64,000 nt of DNA from Bradyrhizobium sp. AZCC 1610 (GTDB lineage: Bacteria > Pseudomonadota > Alphaproteobacteria > Rhizobiales > Xanthobacteraceae), in contig NZ_JAZHRR010000001.1 of the NCBI RefSeq assembly GCF_036924515.1, forward strand, positions 7,687,185 through 7,751,184. Direction: 5' to 3'. The notes beneath the pieces were generated by a model that saw nothing but the letters and a program-made list of their open reading frames with translations, was not told the origin of the DNA and made no database searches. Below are positions 24,973 through 35,238 of the stretch, piece by piece. The stretch's first letter is position 1. The number at the start of each line of letters is the position of its first letter. A program made the translations under genes and the position numbers.

Positions 24973-25986
24973 ATGCTGGAGAAATTCGAACGCTATCCGC
25001 TCACCTTCGGGCCCACCCATATCGAAAAGCTGGAGCGGCTGTCGCAGCATCTCGGCGGCAAGGTCGAGCTCTACGCCAAGCGGGAGGATTGCAATTCGGG
25101 GTTGGCCTTCGGCGGCAACAAGCTGCGCAAGCTCGAATACATCATCCCCGATGCGATCGCTTCCAATGCCGACACGCTGGTCTCGATCGGCGGCGTGCAG
25201 TCCAACCACACCCGCATGGTCGCAGCGGTTGCGGCCAAGATCGGCATGAAGTGCCGCCTGGTGCAGGAAAGCTGGGTGCCGCATGAGGACGCCGTCTACG
25301 ACCGCGTCGGCAATATCCTGCTCAGCCGCGTCATGGGCGCCGACGTCCAGATGGTCGATGAAGGTTTCGACATCGGCATCCGCCAAAGCTGGGAAGAGGC
25401 AATCGCGGATGTGAAGGCCAAGGGCGGCAAGCCCTATGCGATCCCGGCCGGCGCCTCCGTGCATAAATATGGCGGGCTCGGCTATGTCGGCTTTGCGGAA
25501 GAAGTCAGGGCGCAGGAGAAGGAGCAGGGCTTCGCCTTCGACTACATCGTGGTCTGCACGGTCACCGGCTCGACCCATGCCGGCATGCTGGTGGGATTTG
25601 CCAAGGACGGCCGCGCCCGAAAGGTGATCGGCATCGACGCTTCCTTCACTCCGGCCCAGACCAAGGCGCAGGTGCTCGATATCGCCCGTGGCACCGCCGG
25701 CCTCGTTGAATTGGGCCAAGGGATCGTCGAGGACGATGTCGTCCTGATTGAGGACTACGCCTATCCGGCCTATGGCGTTCCCTCAGAGGAAACCAAGGAA
25801 GCGATCCGGCTGTGCGCGCGCCTCGAAGGCATGATCACCGATCCCGTCTACGAGGGAAAATCCATGCAGGGCATGATCGACCTCGTGAACAAGGGCTATT
25901 TCCCGGCGGGCTCGAAGGTGCTCTACGCCCATCTCGGCGGCGCGCCCGCGATCAACGGATACGCCTACGCGTTCCGTAATGGATGA
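24973..25986 (+). CDS. acdS: 1-aminocyclopropane-1-carboxylate deaminase
   Basis: ACC deaminase is a PLP enzyme that degrades the ethylene precursor ACC to 2-oxobutyrate and ammonia, promoting root growth and nodulation in plant-associated bacteria. The 337-residue chain from ATG 24973 has the PLP lysine in [10 protein letters not shown] and the glycine-rich PTGS-like loop VTGSTHAG. It keeps the two residues that separate true ACC deaminases from D-cysteine desulfhydrases: Glu294 (in VYEGKS) and Leu321 (in YAHLGG), matching Glu295 and Leu322 of the Pseudomonas enzyme. Upstream ATGs at 24904 and 24928 are in frame but precede unrelated sequence. Divergent from acdR. Confidence 0.93.
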   Translation: MLEKFERYPLTFGPTHIEKLERLSQHLGGKVELYAKREDCNSGLAFGGNKLRKLEYIIPDAIASNADTLVSIGGVQSNHTRMVAAVAAKIGMKCRLVQESWVPHEDAVYDRVGNILLSRVMGADVQMVDEGFDIGIRQSWEEAIADVKAKGGKPYAIPAGASVHKYGGLGYVGFAEEVRAQEKEQGFAFDYIVVCTVTGSTHAGMLVGFAKDGRARKVIGIDASFTPAQTKAQVLDIARGTAGLVELGQGIVEDDVVLIEDYAYPAYGVPSEETKEAIRLCARLEGMITDPVYEGKSMQGMIDLVNKGYFPAGSKVLYAHLGGAPAINGYAYAFRNG

Positions 25987-25993
25987 GATGGGG

Positions 25994-27877
25994 TTAACTG
26001 TCCGCCGCCTTCACCAGCGCGAGCAGTTCGTCGCCGTAATGTTCGAGCTTCTTGTCGCCGATGCCCGGGATGTTGCGGAGCTCGTTGATTGTCGCAGGCC
26101 GCGCGGCGGCGATGCCGTCGATGGTGGAATCGTGCAGCACGACATAGGCCGGCACGCTGCGCTGGCGCGCGATGTCGGCGCGCCAGGCCCGCAGCGCCGC
26201 CTGCAGGCCGGCGTCGGCGGGCTTGGTCTCGGCGCGCGGCGCCAGATCGCCGCGCCTTGATTTGGCGCGGCTGGCGCGAATGCGCGTGCCGGGCGCCGCC
26301 TCGCGCAGCATGATGTCCGTCTCGCCTCTCAGGACTCCGCGTGCGCTCTCGGTCAGCTTCAGTGCGTTGTATGCCTCGCTGTCCGCGCGCAGGTGGCCCA
26401 TGGCAACCAACTGGCGGATCACGGCGCGCCACTGCTTTTCGTTCAGATCATTTCCGATGCCGAACACGGTCAACTTGTCATGTCCGAACTGCGTGACCTT
26501 CTCGGTCATGCGGCCGACCAGCACGTCGATCAGATGCATGGCGCCGAAACGCTGGCCCGTGCGGTAAGCGCAGGACAAAAGTTTTTGCGCGGCGACCTTG
26601 CCGTCGCGAAGCTGCGGCGGCGTTAGACAGTTGTCGCAATTGCCGCAGTTGCCGCCGGTGACTTCCTCGCCGAAATAGCCGAGCAGGCGGCTGCGCCGGC
26701 AGCCCGCAGTTTCCGCCAGCGCCACCAGCGCATCGAGCTTGCCGATCGATACGCGCTTGAACGCGTCGGCGCCGGTTGATTCGTCGATCATTCGGCGCTG
26801 CTGCACGATGTCGGACAGGCCATAGGCCATCCAGGCGCTGGAGGGCTTGCCGTCGCGTCCGGCGCGTCCGGTTTCCTGGTAATAGGCCTCAATGCTTTTC
26901 GGCAGGTCGAGATGCGCCACAAAGCGCACGTCCGGCTTGTCGATGCCCATGCCGAACGCGATGGTGGCGACGATCACGACGCCGTCCTCGTTGATGAAGC
27001 GATCCTGGTTTCGGGCGCGCAAGCCTGCGTCAAGCCCGGCGTGATAGGGCAGCGCCGGGATGCCGGCGCTGGTCAGGGCTGCCGCGGTGTCCTCGACCTT
27101 GGCGCGCGACAGGCAATAGACGATGCCGGCGTCGCCCGCGTGGCGTTCGCTGATGAAGGCCTTGAGCTGAGCCGGGGCGTTCTGTTTCTCGACGATTTCA
27201 TAACGAATATTGGGGCGGTCGAAACTCGCGACGAAGCTTGGTGCGCCGGCAAGCCCGAGCCGGGCGATGATCTCCTTGCGCGTCATCTCATCGGCGGTCG
27301 CGGTCAGTGCGATGCGCGGCACGTCCGGAAAGCGTTCGGCGATCATCGACAGCCCGATATATTCGGGGCGGAAATCGTGCCCCCATTGTGACACGCAATG
27401 CGCCTCGTCGATCGCGAACAGCGCGATATTGGCCTGGCCGAGCAAGGTGAGGCAGCGTGGTGTCAACAATCGTTCAGGCGCGACGTAGAGCAGGTCGAGG
27501 TCGCCGGCGAGCAGCCGCCGCTCGACTTCCGAGGCTTCGTCAAACGACAGCGTCGAGTTCAACACCGCCGCGTTGACGCCGGCCTCCAGCAGTCCCGCGA
27601 CCTGGTCGCGCATCAGCGCGATCAGCGGCGACACCACGATGCCGCAGCCTTCGCGCAACAGAGACGGCAGTTGATAGCACAGCGACTTGCCGCCGCCGGT
27701 CGGCATCAGCACCAGGCAGTTGCCTCCGTCCGTCACGTGCCGCACGATTTCCTCCTGCGCGCCGCGGAAGGCAGGCAGGCCGAACACGTGATTCAGTACC
27801 GAAAGCGCGTCCCGAGCGGTTCCCGAGCAGCTATTGAGGGCTGTGTTCGCTTCCATATCGGCTTCAAAAGGGGTCAA
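25994..27877 (-). CDS. recQ: ATP-dependent DNA helicase RecQ
   Basis: This 627-residue 3'-5' helicase acts in recombination and fork repair. It has Walker A PTGGGKS at residues 59-65, the DEAH box in [19 protein letters not shown], motif VI in [10 protein letters not shown], the RecQ zinc cysteines ([10 protein letters not shown]) in the RQC region, and a C-terminal HRDC domain of about 80 residues ending [17 protein letters not shown]. All domains are intact. Starts at 27877 or 27856. Convergent with acdS, with stop codons 7 bases apart, and divergent from the cytochrome gene. Confidence 0.95.
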   Translation of the reverse strand: MTPFEADMEANTALNSCSGTARDALSVLNHVFGLPAFRGAQEEIVRHVTDGGNCLVLMPTGGGKSLCYQLPSLLREGCGIVVSPLIALMRDQVAGLLEAGVNAAVLNSTLSFDEASEVERRLLAGDLDLLYVAPERLLTPRCLTLLGQANIALFAIDEAHCVSQWGHDFRPEYIGLSMIAERFPDVPRIALTATADEMTRKEIIARLGLAGAPSFVASFDRPNIRYEIVEKQNAPAQLKAFISERHAGDAGIVYCLSRAKVEDTAAALTSAGIPALPYHAGLDAGLRARNQDRFINEDGVVIVATIAFGMGIDKPDVRFVAHLDLPKSIEAYYQETGRAGRDGKPSSAWMAYGLSDIVQQRRMIDESTGADAFKRVSIGKLDALVALAETAGCRRSRLLGYFGEEVTGGNCGNCDNCLTPPQLRDGKVAAQKLLSCAYRTGQRFGAMHLIDVLVGRMTEKVTQFGHDKLTVFGIGNDLNEKQWRAVIRQLVAMGHLRADSEAYNALKLTESARGVLRGETDIMLREAAPGTRIRASRAKSRRGDLAPRAETKPADAGLQAALRAWRADIARQRSVPAYVVLHDSTIDGIAAARPATINELRNIPGIGDKKLEHYGDELLALVKAADS

Positions 27878-27954
27878 CAGGCGGTGATCGATGCCGTCTC
27901 GGGCGAACGAGGCCGGGATGTCCGTGTTAGAACACGGCCGAACAACAAATTCAA

Positions 27955-29322
27955 ATGAGCATGACCAGGTCGTCTCGGCTCATCGCAAGCGGTATCGCTG
28001 TCATGCTGATCGCCGGCGTGGCGACGGCTTTTGCGATTGTTTGGCGGCCGGTCATTGCGGCGATCGATCCCCCGGCGCCACCCGCGTTCGATGCCGCCCT
28101 GATCAAGCGCGGCCGCGATCTCGCGGCGATCGGCAATTGCAACGAATGCCACACCGTGCGCGGGGGAAAAAACTTTGCCGGTGGCCTGCCGGTGCCGACG
28201 CCGTTCGGAACGATCTACTCCTCCAACATCACGCCGGATGCCGAGACCGGGATTGGCCAATGGTCGGAAGCAGCATTCCGCCGCGCGATGCGCGACGGGG
28301 TCAACCGTAAGGGCGAGCACCTCTATCCGACCTTTCCCTACGATCATTTCACCCATGTTTCCGATGAAGACGACCGGGCACTCTATGCCTTCCTGATGAC
28401 GCGACAACCGGTCCATGCGCCCTCGCGCGAAAACCAGATTTCCTTTCCGCTTAACCAGCGGCCAGTCATCGCCGGGTGGAAACTGTTGTTCCTTCGCCGC
28501 GATACCTATCAGCCCGACGCGACCAAAAGCGCCGAATGGAATCGCGGCGCCTATCTGGTCGCCGGCCTTGCCCATTGCGGCGCTTGCCACACGCCGCGCA
28601 ACACGCTTGGCGCGGAACGCGTGAACGCCCAGTTTGCCGGAGGCGACGTCGATAATTGGCTCGCCTATGCCCTGAACGACCGCTCGCATGCGCCGGTGCC
28701 ATGGGATGCCGACGCCCTGTACATGTACTTGCGCAGCGGCTGGCATCCCGCTCACGGCACGGCGCGTGGGCCGATGGCACAAGTGGTCAGCAATCTGTCG
28801 TCGGTGCCGGATAGCGATGTCCGCGCCATCGCGGTCTATATGGCCGACATATCAGGGGTACCGACGCCAGACCGCAAACGAGAAGGCGAGGCAGCGCTCG
28901 CGCAAGCCAGATCACCGGCTCAGGCCTCGCAGACCGACATGGCTGGCGCGACGATCTATGCCGGCGCCTGTGCATCCTGCCATGAGACGAGCCGGCCGCT
29001 ACCCTATGGCGGCGTCAATCTCGCGCTCAGCACGGCAGTCTCCAGCCCCGATCCGCGCAATCTCGCCAATGTCGTGCTGTCGGGCGTCTCGGCCGTCGAA
29101 GGCGAACGCAGCCCGATCATGCCGAGCTTTGCCGATAGCATGAACGACGCGCAGATGGCAGTCCTGCTGAACTATCTGCGCGCTCGCTTCAGCAAGCAGC
29201 CGGCGTGGATCGGCGTTGAAAAAACCGTCGCGGACGCGCGCCGCGCCATGACGGTCTACCTCCAGACATCGGCCGGGCCGCGTAATGCTCCGGCCGATCC
29301 TCAGCAGCGAGAAAAGCCATGA
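27955..29322 (+). CDS. triheme c-type cytochrome subunit of a molybdenum hydroxylase
   Basis: This 455-residue protein has an N-terminal membrane anchor or signal (residues 9-30) and three CxxCH heme sites: CNECH at 62-66, CGACH at 207-211 and CASCH at 338-342. That is the layout of the cytochrome subunit of alcohol and aldehyde dehydrogenase complexes at the periplasmic face. It passes electrons from the Mo/Fe-S subunits encoded next to it into the respiratory chain. The stop overlaps the start of the 2Fe-2S subunit gene (ATGA), marking one operon. Confidence 0.9.
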   Translation: MSMTRSSRLIASGIAVMLIAGVATAFAIVWRPVIAAIDPPAPPAFDAALIKRGRDLAAIGNCNECHTVRGGKNFAGGLPVPTPFGTIYSSNITPDAETGIGQWSEAAFRRAMRDGVNRKGEHLYPTFPYDHFTHVSDEDDRALYAFLMTRQPVHAPSRENQISFPLNQRPVIAGWKLLFLRRDTYQPDATKSAEWNRGAYLVAGLAHCGACHTPRNTLGAERVNAQFAGGDVDNWLAYALNDRSHAPVPWDADALYMYLRSGWHPAHGTARGPMAQVVSNLSSVPDSDVRAIAVYMADISGVPTPDRKREGEAALAQARSPAQASQTDMAGATIYAGACASCHETSRPLPYGGVNLALSTAVSSPDPRNLANVVLSGVSAVEGERSPIMPSFADSMNDAQMAVLLNYLRARFSKQPAWIGVEKTVADARRAMTVYLQTSAGPRNAPADPQQREKP

Positions 29323-29816
29323 TGACATTGAAGGTCAACGGTCGGGAGCATCAGGTGGATGCCGATCCGGATACGCCGCTGCTCTATGTGCTGCGCGAAG
29401 ACATCAAGCTCAACGCCGCCAAATTCGGCTGCGGATTAGGCCAATGCGGCTCATGCACGGTGATCGTCGACGGCAAGGCCGTGCTCTCCTGCGTGACGCC
29501 GATGATTTTGCTGGAAGGCAAGCAAGTGACGACGCTTGAGGGCCTCGGCACGGCGTCCAAACCCGCGCCGATCCAGCGCGCCTTTATGGAAGAGCAGGCA
29601 GCACAATGCGGCTACTGCATCGCCGGAATCATGATGCGGGCGCAGGCCCTTCTGCAGAGAAACTCCAGACCGACCAACGAGCAGATCGTTTCCGAGCTTG
29701 AGCCCCATCTGTGTCGTTGCGGCACCCACATGCGCATCCTGCGCGCGGTGCATCGTGCCGCAAGGTTGATGGACACGGCGGATGCGTCGTCGACAGCCGA
29801 CGGGAGAGCCCGATGA
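29319..29816 (+). CDS. 2Fe-2S subunit of a molybdenum hydroxylase
   Basis: This 165-residue protein of the xanthine-oxidase small-subunit type carries two 2Fe-2S clusters. The plant ferredoxin-like cluster is held by the CGLGQCGSC region (with a fourth Cys at VLSCVTP), and the second by the QCGYC and HLCRCGTH cysteines. It relays electrons between the Mo site and the cytochrome subunit. It lacks a signal peptide and would travel with the TAT-exported Mo subunit. It overlaps both neighbours by ATGA. Homologues include the small subunits of isoquinoline 1-oxidoreductase and NicA. Confidence 0.92.
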   Translation: MMTLKVNGREHQVDADPDTPLLYVLREDIKLNAAKFGCGLGQCGSCTVIVDGKAVLSCVTPMILLEGKQVTTLEGLGTASKPAPIQRAFMEEQAAQCGYCIAGIMMRAQALLQRNSRPTNEQIVSELEPHLCRCGTHMRILRAVHRAARLMDTADASSTADGRAR

Positions 29817-32047
29817 ACGCCTCAGTGATTATCGATCGCCGCCGTGTGCTGGCAGGCGGCGGCGCGCTGATCGTCAGCTTCTCGTTATCAGGAGCTTTGG
29901 CGCAGCAGCAAGACGCGCCCACAGCAGTTCCCGCACCGAGCCCGCCCGGCAGCTTGAAAACGTCGCCCTATCTCGACGCGTGGATCCGCATCGACGCCAA
30001 TGGCAGTATCGAGGTGTTCACGGGCAAGGCCGAACTGGGTCAGGGCTTCAAGACGGCGTTTCAGCAGATCGCGGCTGAGGAGCTCGACGTTGCCTTTGAA
30101 TCCCTCAAGGTGACGACGGCGGACACGCGCCTGACCGCGAACGAAGGCTATACGGCAGGTAGCAACTCCATGAAGGACAGCGGTACGGCGATCCAGAATG
30201 CGGCGGCACAGGCGCGCGAACTGCTGATTGCAGAAGCAGCAAGGCGGCTTGGTCTGCCGGTCGAGAATCTGCGAACGGCAGACGGTGCGGTGATCGCACC
30301 GGATGGCAAACGTCTGTCGTATGGTGAACTCGTCCGGGACGATATGCTGCATGTCCAGGCGCAGCCGAAGTCGAAACTGAAGGACCCGGCGACATTCAAG
30401 GTCATTGGCCGGCCTGTGCCGCGCGTCGATATCCCCGCCAAGGTTACCGGCGGTGCGGCCTATGTTCAGGACATGCGGCTGCCCGGGATGGTGCATGCCC
30501 GCGTCGTGCGGCCGCCGAGCTACGGCGCGCAGCTGACCGAATGCGATACCGCCGCGGTCGAGAAGCTGCCCGGCGTCGTCAAGGTGGTGCGTGACGGCAA
30601 TTTCCTTGCGGTGGTCGCGGAAAAGGAGTTCCAGTCGATCAAGGCGATGAATGCGCTTGCCACCGCCGCGAAGTGGCAGGAGACCGCAAGCTTGCCGAAG
30701 CAGGACGATCTGCCGCGCGTCTTGACCGGCTTGCCTTCGCAGAACACGACCATCCTTGAGCGCAACAATCCCGCAGTCAGTGGCCAGAGGACAATCGAAG
30801 CGACCTATACGCGGCCCTATCATGCGCACGGATCGATCGGACCGTCCTGTGCCGTGGCGCAATTGATCGATGGTGCGATGACGGTATGGACGCATACGCA
30901 AGGCGTCTATCCCGATCGTCAGGGCATCGCCGAAATGCTGCGTATGCCTCCGGCCAGCGTTCACCTGATCCATGTCGAAGGCTCTGGCTGCTATGGCCAT
31001 AATGGCGCCGACGATGCCGCGGCCGACGCCGCGCTGATCGCCCGTGCATTGCCCGGCCGCCCCGTTCGCGTGCAATGGATGCGCGAACAGGAACATGCCT
31101 GGGAGCCGTTCGGCCCGGCGATGGTGACGAAACTCAAGGCATCGCTCGACAGCAATGGCAAGATCGCCGGCTGGCATTTCGAGGTCTGGAGCAATACGCA
31201 CTCGATGCGGCCGGGCGGCGCCGGATCGATGCTGGCGGCGCAGCACATGGCGCAACCCTTTGCCGTGCCTGCTCCGAGGCCGCTGCCGCTGCCGGAAGGC
31301 GGCGGCGACCGCAACGCAATCCCGATTTACACGTTTCCCAACGCGCAGGTGGTACACCACTTCATCCCGGCGATGCCGCTCCGGATTTCGGCGATGCGCG
31401 CGCTTGGCGCCTATCACAACGTGTTTGCGATCGAGAGCTTTATGGACGAACTCGCAGGCCTCGCCGATGTCGACCCCGTCGAATTCCGTTTGAAACATCT
31501 TGAGGATCAGCGTGGCCGTGCCGTGATCGAAAAGGCGGCGCTGAGTTTCGGATGGAAGAGCGGCCAGAAAGCGCCGCAGGATCGCGGCTTCGGCTTTGCC
31601 TTTGCGCGTTACAAGAATCTGGCGGCCTATTGCGCTATTGCTTCCGAGGTTGAGGTAGATCGGGAGACCGGCCGTCCTCGTCTGGTCCGCGCGGTGGCGG
31701 CGGTTGACAGCGGGCAGGTGGTCAATCCGGACGGGTTGATCAACCAGATCGAAGGCGCAATCGTGCAGTCAATGAGCTGGACATTGTACGAAAGCGTTAC
31801 CTTCGACGATACCAGGATAACAAGCATCGACTGGCAGACCTATCCGATCCTGCGTTTCGATGCCGTGCCTGAAAGCATCGAGGTTCACATCATCGACCGG
31901 CCGGGGCAGCCGTTTCTCGGCAGTGGCGAAACCGGGCAGGGGCCGGCGGCGGCATCGATTGCAAACGCCATTGCCAATGCCACGGGAAAGCGGTTGCGGA
32001 ATTTGCCGCTGACGCGCAAGCGCATCAAGGAGGCGATCGACGCGTGA
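29813..32047 (+). CDS. molybdopterin-dependent aldehyde/N-heterocycle oxidoreductase, large subunit
   Basis: This 744-residue catalytic subunit starts at ATG 29813, overlapping the previous stop by ATGA; the frame open to 29711 is rejected. An N-terminal twin-Arg-like signal (DRRRVLAGGGALIVSF) indicates folded export. The xanthine-dehydrogenase-type Mo domains follow, and the active-site glutamate appears as Glu706 in GSGETGQGP. It is of the IorB/aldehyde-dehydrogenase type that works with separate 2Fe-2S and cytochrome subunits. CoxD/CoxE-like maturation genes lie just downstream on the other strand. The substrate (aldehyde or N-heteroaromatic) cannot be told. Confidence 0.9.
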   Translation: MNASVIIDRRRVLAGGGALIVSFSLSGALAQQQDAPTAVPAPSPPGSLKTSPYLDAWIRIDANGSIEVFTGKAELGQGFKTAFQQIAAEELDVAFESLKVTTADTRLTANEGYTAGSNSMKDSGTAIQNAAAQARELLIAEAARRLGLPVENLRTADGAVIAPDGKRLSYGELVRDDMLHVQAQPKSKLKDPATFKVIGRPVPRVDIPAKVTGGAAYVQDMRLPGMVHARVVRPPSYGAQLTECDTAAVEKLPGVVKVVRDGNFLAVVAEKEFQSIKAMNALATAAKWQETASLPKQDDLPRVLTGLPSQNTTILERNNPAVSGQRTIEATYTRPYHAHGSIGPSCAVAQLIDGAMTVWTHTQGVYPDRQGIAEMLRMPPASVHLIHVEGSGCYGHNGADDAAADAALIARALPGRPVRVQWMREQEHAWEPFGPAMVTKLKASLDSNGKIAGWHFEVWSNTHSMRPGGAGSMLAAQHMAQPFAVPAPRPLPLPEGGGDRNAIPIYTFPNAQVVHHFIPAMPLRISAMRALGAYHNVFAIESFMDELAGLADVDPVEFRLKHLEDQRGRAVIEKAALSFGWKSGQKAPQDRGFGFAFARYKNLAAYCAIASEVEVDRETGRPRLVRAVAAVDSGQVVNPDGLINQIEGAIVQSMSWTLYESVTFDDTRITSIDWQTYPILRFDAVPESIEVHIIDRPGQPFLGSGETGQGPAAASIANAIANATGKRLRNLPLTRKRIKEAIDA

Positions 32048-32053
32048 AGGCGC

Positions 32054-33430
32054 TTACTGATAGCTTGCCACGATATCGGACACCGCGCGTTCGAGTTGCT
32101 TCGCGGTCGCGCATTGGCGGACGACGGTGCAGAAGGTCGAATAGCGTGGCATTTCGGAATCGCCCCAGCCCCAGGCCATCCGGCCCTCCGGATTGAGCCA
32201 GACCAGCCGCTTCGACCGCTCGGCGATGCGGCGTAGGATGTCGGCGCGGGGATCGAGGTTGTTGCTGCGGGCGTCGCCGAGCACGATCACGGTAGTTCGC
32301 GGTGTGATCGCGCTCATCCAACCGTGTTCGAAATCGGAAAAAGAGTTGCCGTAATCGGACGAGCCGAAGCCAACCTTGGACATGATCTCGGCCATCGCCT
32401 CTTCGGGCGATTTGGATTCCAGGATGTCGCTGACCTCGATCAGATGTCCGGAGAACGCAAACGAGCGGACGTCGTCCACAACCTCGTGCAGGCTGTGGAT
32501 CAGCAGCAGGAAGAAATCCGACACCCGCGCCACCGAACCCGAGACGTCGCAGATTGCCACGATCTTCGGCTTGTCGCGGTGCCGCCGCTTCCACGCGGTG
32601 AGGAACGGCACGCCGCCCCAGGCGGCGTTGCGGCGGATGGTACGACGAACGTCGAGATGGCCGCGGCGCTGTCGCTTGCGCGGCTTGGAGTAGCGCTCGC
32701 GCAGCCGGCGCGCGATCTGGCGGATGAGTTGGCGCATCTGTTCGACCTGCCGCGGCTCGATCCGCGACAGCGGCGCATTGCGCAAAATCTCGTTGCGCAG
32801 GTTTTCGGCTTCCTCGCGCCCGTACAGCATCAGCGCCTGCGAGACGGTATCGCGGACCGTGCCGCGCAGACCGTCCAGGGCGTTGGTCAGTCGCTCGGCC
32901 AGACCAGGGTTGGTCGCGGCGAGATTGTCGAGATCGTCGCGCAGTTGCTGGATACCCATCTGGTCGAGGATGCGGCCGGAGAAGATGCCGCGCTGCGTGA
33001 AATAGCGGATGTCGGACAGCGAGGCTGCGCTCGCCGCGTTGGCGATGGCAGATGAAATCTGGTTGCGGTCCTGCGCCAACAGCATCTGCGCGAGTTGGCC
33101 GAGCCCGTCGGCCTGCTCGTCGCCGCCGCTTGAATCGCCCGGCGAATCGGACGCCGCGCTGGATCCGGACGGATCCTGCTCGTCTGCCTTGCCGTCCTCG
33201 GGCGGTGACTGCAGCTCAGGCTGATCGAAGAACAGATCGAAGCAATCGCCGAGCGCCTTCTTCTCATCCTGCGTCTTGGCGAGCGTCAGCAGAAAGGTGT
33301 CGCGCAGGATAGTGCGGTCGGCAAAGCCGACCTTGGAGACGGCCCGCATCGCGTCGATGCTTTCGGCCGGCGAGAGCCTGACGCCTGCGCCCCGCGCCGC
33401 ACGAAAGAAGCGATGCAGGTTCTCTCTCAT
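32054..33430 (-). CDS. CoxE-type VWA-domain protein
   Basis: This 458-residue protein has a C-terminal von Willebrand A domain with the metal-binding DVSGSVARVS motif and an N-terminal helical region of CoxE type. In CO dehydrogenase (cox) clusters, CoxE partners the MoxR-type AAA ATPase CoxD for assembly of the Mo active site. The gene is 7 bases downstream of the CoxD-like gene. It is convergent with the Mo-hydroxylase operon, with only 6 bases between stop codons. The maturation role is inferred from neighbours and family. Confidence 0.88.
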   Translation of the reverse strand: MRENLHRFFRAARGAGVRLSPAESIDAMRAVSKVGFADRTILRDTFLLTLAKTQDEKKALGDCFDLFFDQPELQSPPEDGKADEQDPSGSSAASDSPGDSSGGDEQADGLGQLAQMLLAQDRNQISSAIANAASAASLSDIRYFTQRGIFSGRILDQMGIQQLRDDLDNLAATNPGLAERLTNALDGLRGTVRDTVSQALMLYGREEAENLRNEILRNAPLSRIEPRQVEQMRQLIRQIARRLRERYSKPRKRQRRGHLDVRRTIRRNAAWGGVPFLTAWKRRHRDKPKIVAICDVSGSVARVSDFFLLLIHSLHEVVDDVRSFAFSGHLIEVSDILESKSPEEAMAEIMSKVGFGSSDYGNSFSDFEHGWMSAITPRTTVIVLGDARSNNLDPRADILRRIAERSKRLVWLNPEGRMAWGWGDSEMPRYSTFCTVVRQCATAKQLERAVSDIVASYQ

Positions 33431-33437
33431 TCGCCCG

Positions 33438-34385
33438 TCACCCGAAGACGTTTTGACGCGAGGCCTTGGCGATAAAGGTGGAGACCTGAGGCATGGTGGC
33501 CTCGATGTCCGCCTCGTATTTCAGGAGAACGTTCAGCGTGTCCTTGACTACCTCGTGACCAAGCTCGGGCGCCTGCAGCAGAACCAGAACGCGCGCCCAG
33601 TCGATGGTCTCGCTGACCGACGGCAGTTTCTTCAGATCGAGCGTCCGGATCTCGTGGATGAAGCCCACCATCTGCTTGCGCAGCGTTTGCGAAATGCCGG
33701 GCACCCGGCTTTCGACGATCCGCTCTTCCAGCTTCTGCTCGGGAAAGCCGATATGCAGATGCAGGCAGCGCCGCTTCAGCGCATCGCCGAGATCGCGCTC
33801 GCTGTTCGAGGTCAGGATCACCGTCGGCGGCGCGACCGCGACGATCGTTCCGAGTTCCGGAATCGTCACCTGGAAGTCGCTGAGAATTTCGAGGAGGAGC
33901 GATTCGAACTCCGCGTCCGATTTGTCGATTTCGTCGATCAGCAGCACGCAGCCGGCCGGCTGTTCCAGTGCCTGCAGCAGCGGCCGCGGCTCGACGAATT
34001 CCTTGGAGAAGAAGACATCGCCGAAATCGTGAAGCTGATTGAGCGCGGCTTCCAGCGTCGGAGCGCCACCGAGAACTTCGCCGAGCTTGTCTTTCAGGAT
34101 CTGCGTGTACAGAAGCTGCTTGGCGTATTTCCACTCGTAGAGCGCCTTGGCTTCGTCCAGCCCTTCGTAGCATTGCAGGCGGATCATCTTCATGCCGCGC
34201 CATGCGGCGATCGCCTTCGCCAGCTCGGTCTTGCCGACACCGGCGGGACCTTCGACCAGAATGGGTTTCTCGATCTGCTGCGCCAGATAGACCGCGGTCG
34301 CGATCTGGCGGCTTGCAATATAGCCTTGCGCCGCAAGGCCGCTTTCCACTGCCTCGATCGAGGCCGACGGCCTGATATCAGCCAC
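33438..34385 (-). CDS. MoxR-family AAA ATPase, CoxD-like
   Basis: This 315-residue ATPase has Walker A GPAGVGKT (46-53), Walker B LLIDEIDK with Asp151-Glu152, and a sensor-1 segment ILTSNSERDLGDALKRRC. MoxR ATPases act as chaperones with VWA-domain partners to activate metalloenzymes. CoxD inserts sulfur or copper into CO dehydrogenase. It leads the two-gene coxD-coxE-like operon. Together with the adjacent Mo-hydroxylase it forms a typical maturation-plus-enzyme locus. Confidence 0.9.
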   Translation of the reverse strand: MADIRPSASIEAVESGLAAQGYIASRQIATAVYLAQQIEKPILVEGPAGVGKTELAKAIAAWRGMKMIRLQCYEGLDEAKALYEWKYAKQLLYTQILKDKLGEVLGGAPTLEAALNQLHDFGDVFFSKEFVEPRPLLQALEQPAGCVLLIDEIDKSDAEFESLLLEILSDFQVTIPELGTIVAVAPPTVILTSNSERDLGDALKRRCLHLHIGFPEQKLEERIVESRVPGISQTLRKQMVGFIHEIRTLDLKKLPSVSETIDWARVLVLLQAPELGHEVVKDTLNVLLKYEADIEATMPQVSTFIAKASRQNVFG

Positions 34386-34494
34386 GGGGTTTCAACTCCG
34401 AATTCGATGGATTTCGGAATGTTCTGCCTGCGTTCCCGGCAAAGAACAAGCGCCGTTTAGGCATAACGAGGGCGCAAATTCCGGTATTTTCCGC

Positions 34495-35130
34495 CTAGCG
34501 CAATGCCAGCCCGGTCGCCGCCTCAAGCTCCGTGATTGCCTGCGCTGCGTTGACCACCTTGATCGTGGTCATGCCCATCTCGCGTGCCGGCTTCAGGTTG
34601 ACGCCGAGGTCGTCGAGATAGACGCAGCTTTTGGGATCGACCTGCAGCGTCTCGACCATCATCCGGTAGATGCGCGAGTCGGGTTTTCGCAGGCCGATTT
34701 TTGCCGACTCGATGACGTGGTCGAACAGCGCCATCACCTCGGCGACATAGAGCGTGCGGCCGCTGTGGCTGCCGATGGCGTTGGCGGGAAGGTTGTTGGT
34801 GATGCAGCCGGTCTTGAACCGCGCCTTCACGCGCGTGAGTGCCTCGACCATCTCGGGCCGCAGATCGCCTGACAGCAGCGGCAGCACGTCCTTGCCGCGA
34901 ACCGCCGCGCCCAGCGCCAGCGATTCGGCCGCGAACAATTCGTCGAAGGCTTCGATATCGACCTCGGCGCGTTCGAACTTCGCCCAGGCGTTTTCAAGAT
35001 GATTGGCGGCATTGGTGCGCCGGATGATGTCGGCAGGCAGTCCACGCTCGGTCTCGAACCGTGTAAACGCCTCGAACGGCGAGGTGGTCAGCACGCCGCC
35101 GAAATCCCAGATCACTGCCTCGATCATCAT
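34495..35130 (-). CDS. HAD-superfamily hydrolase
   Basis: This 211-residue phosphatase-like enzyme has the HAD nucleophile motif WDFGGVLT (Asp9), motif II as CITNN, the lysine in SAKIGLRKPDSRIY, and motif IV as YLDDLGVN. The frame is open upstream to 35865, antisense to the protease gene, but the family starts at MMIEAVIWD, so 35130 is chosen; a short AGGCAGGG precedes it. It is of the type resembling epoxide-hydrolase N-domain or small-molecule phosphatases. The substrate is unknown. It is convergent with neither gene and 109 bases downstream of the MoxR gene on the same strand. Confidence 0.85.
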   Translation of the reverse strand: MMIEAVIWDFGGVLTTSPFEAFTRFETERGLPADIIRRTNAANHLENAWAKFERAEVDIEAFDELFAAESLALGAAVRGKDVLPLLSGDLRPEMVEALTRVKARFKTGCITNNLPANAIGSHSGRTLYVAEVMALFDHVIESAKIGLRKPDSRIYRMMVETLQVDPKSCVYLDDLGVNLKPAREMGMTTIKVVNAAQAITELEAATGLALR

Positions 35131-35238
35131 GCCCTGCCTGAAATAAATGTGTCGGCGAGCGGCTAACACGAATTGCCTGCTGGAACCAGTGCGATCGGGC
35201 GCTTGGCGACATGCGCAGCGCGGGCTATTGCTGCGCCG

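Noticed and set aside
27874..28782. 302-codon open frame on the minus strand
   Set aside because: Antisense to the triheme cytochrome, whose heme motifs establish the plus strand.
29888..31498. 536-codon open frame on the minus strand
   Set aside because: It is entirely antisense to the well-supported molybdenum subunit and resembles nothing.
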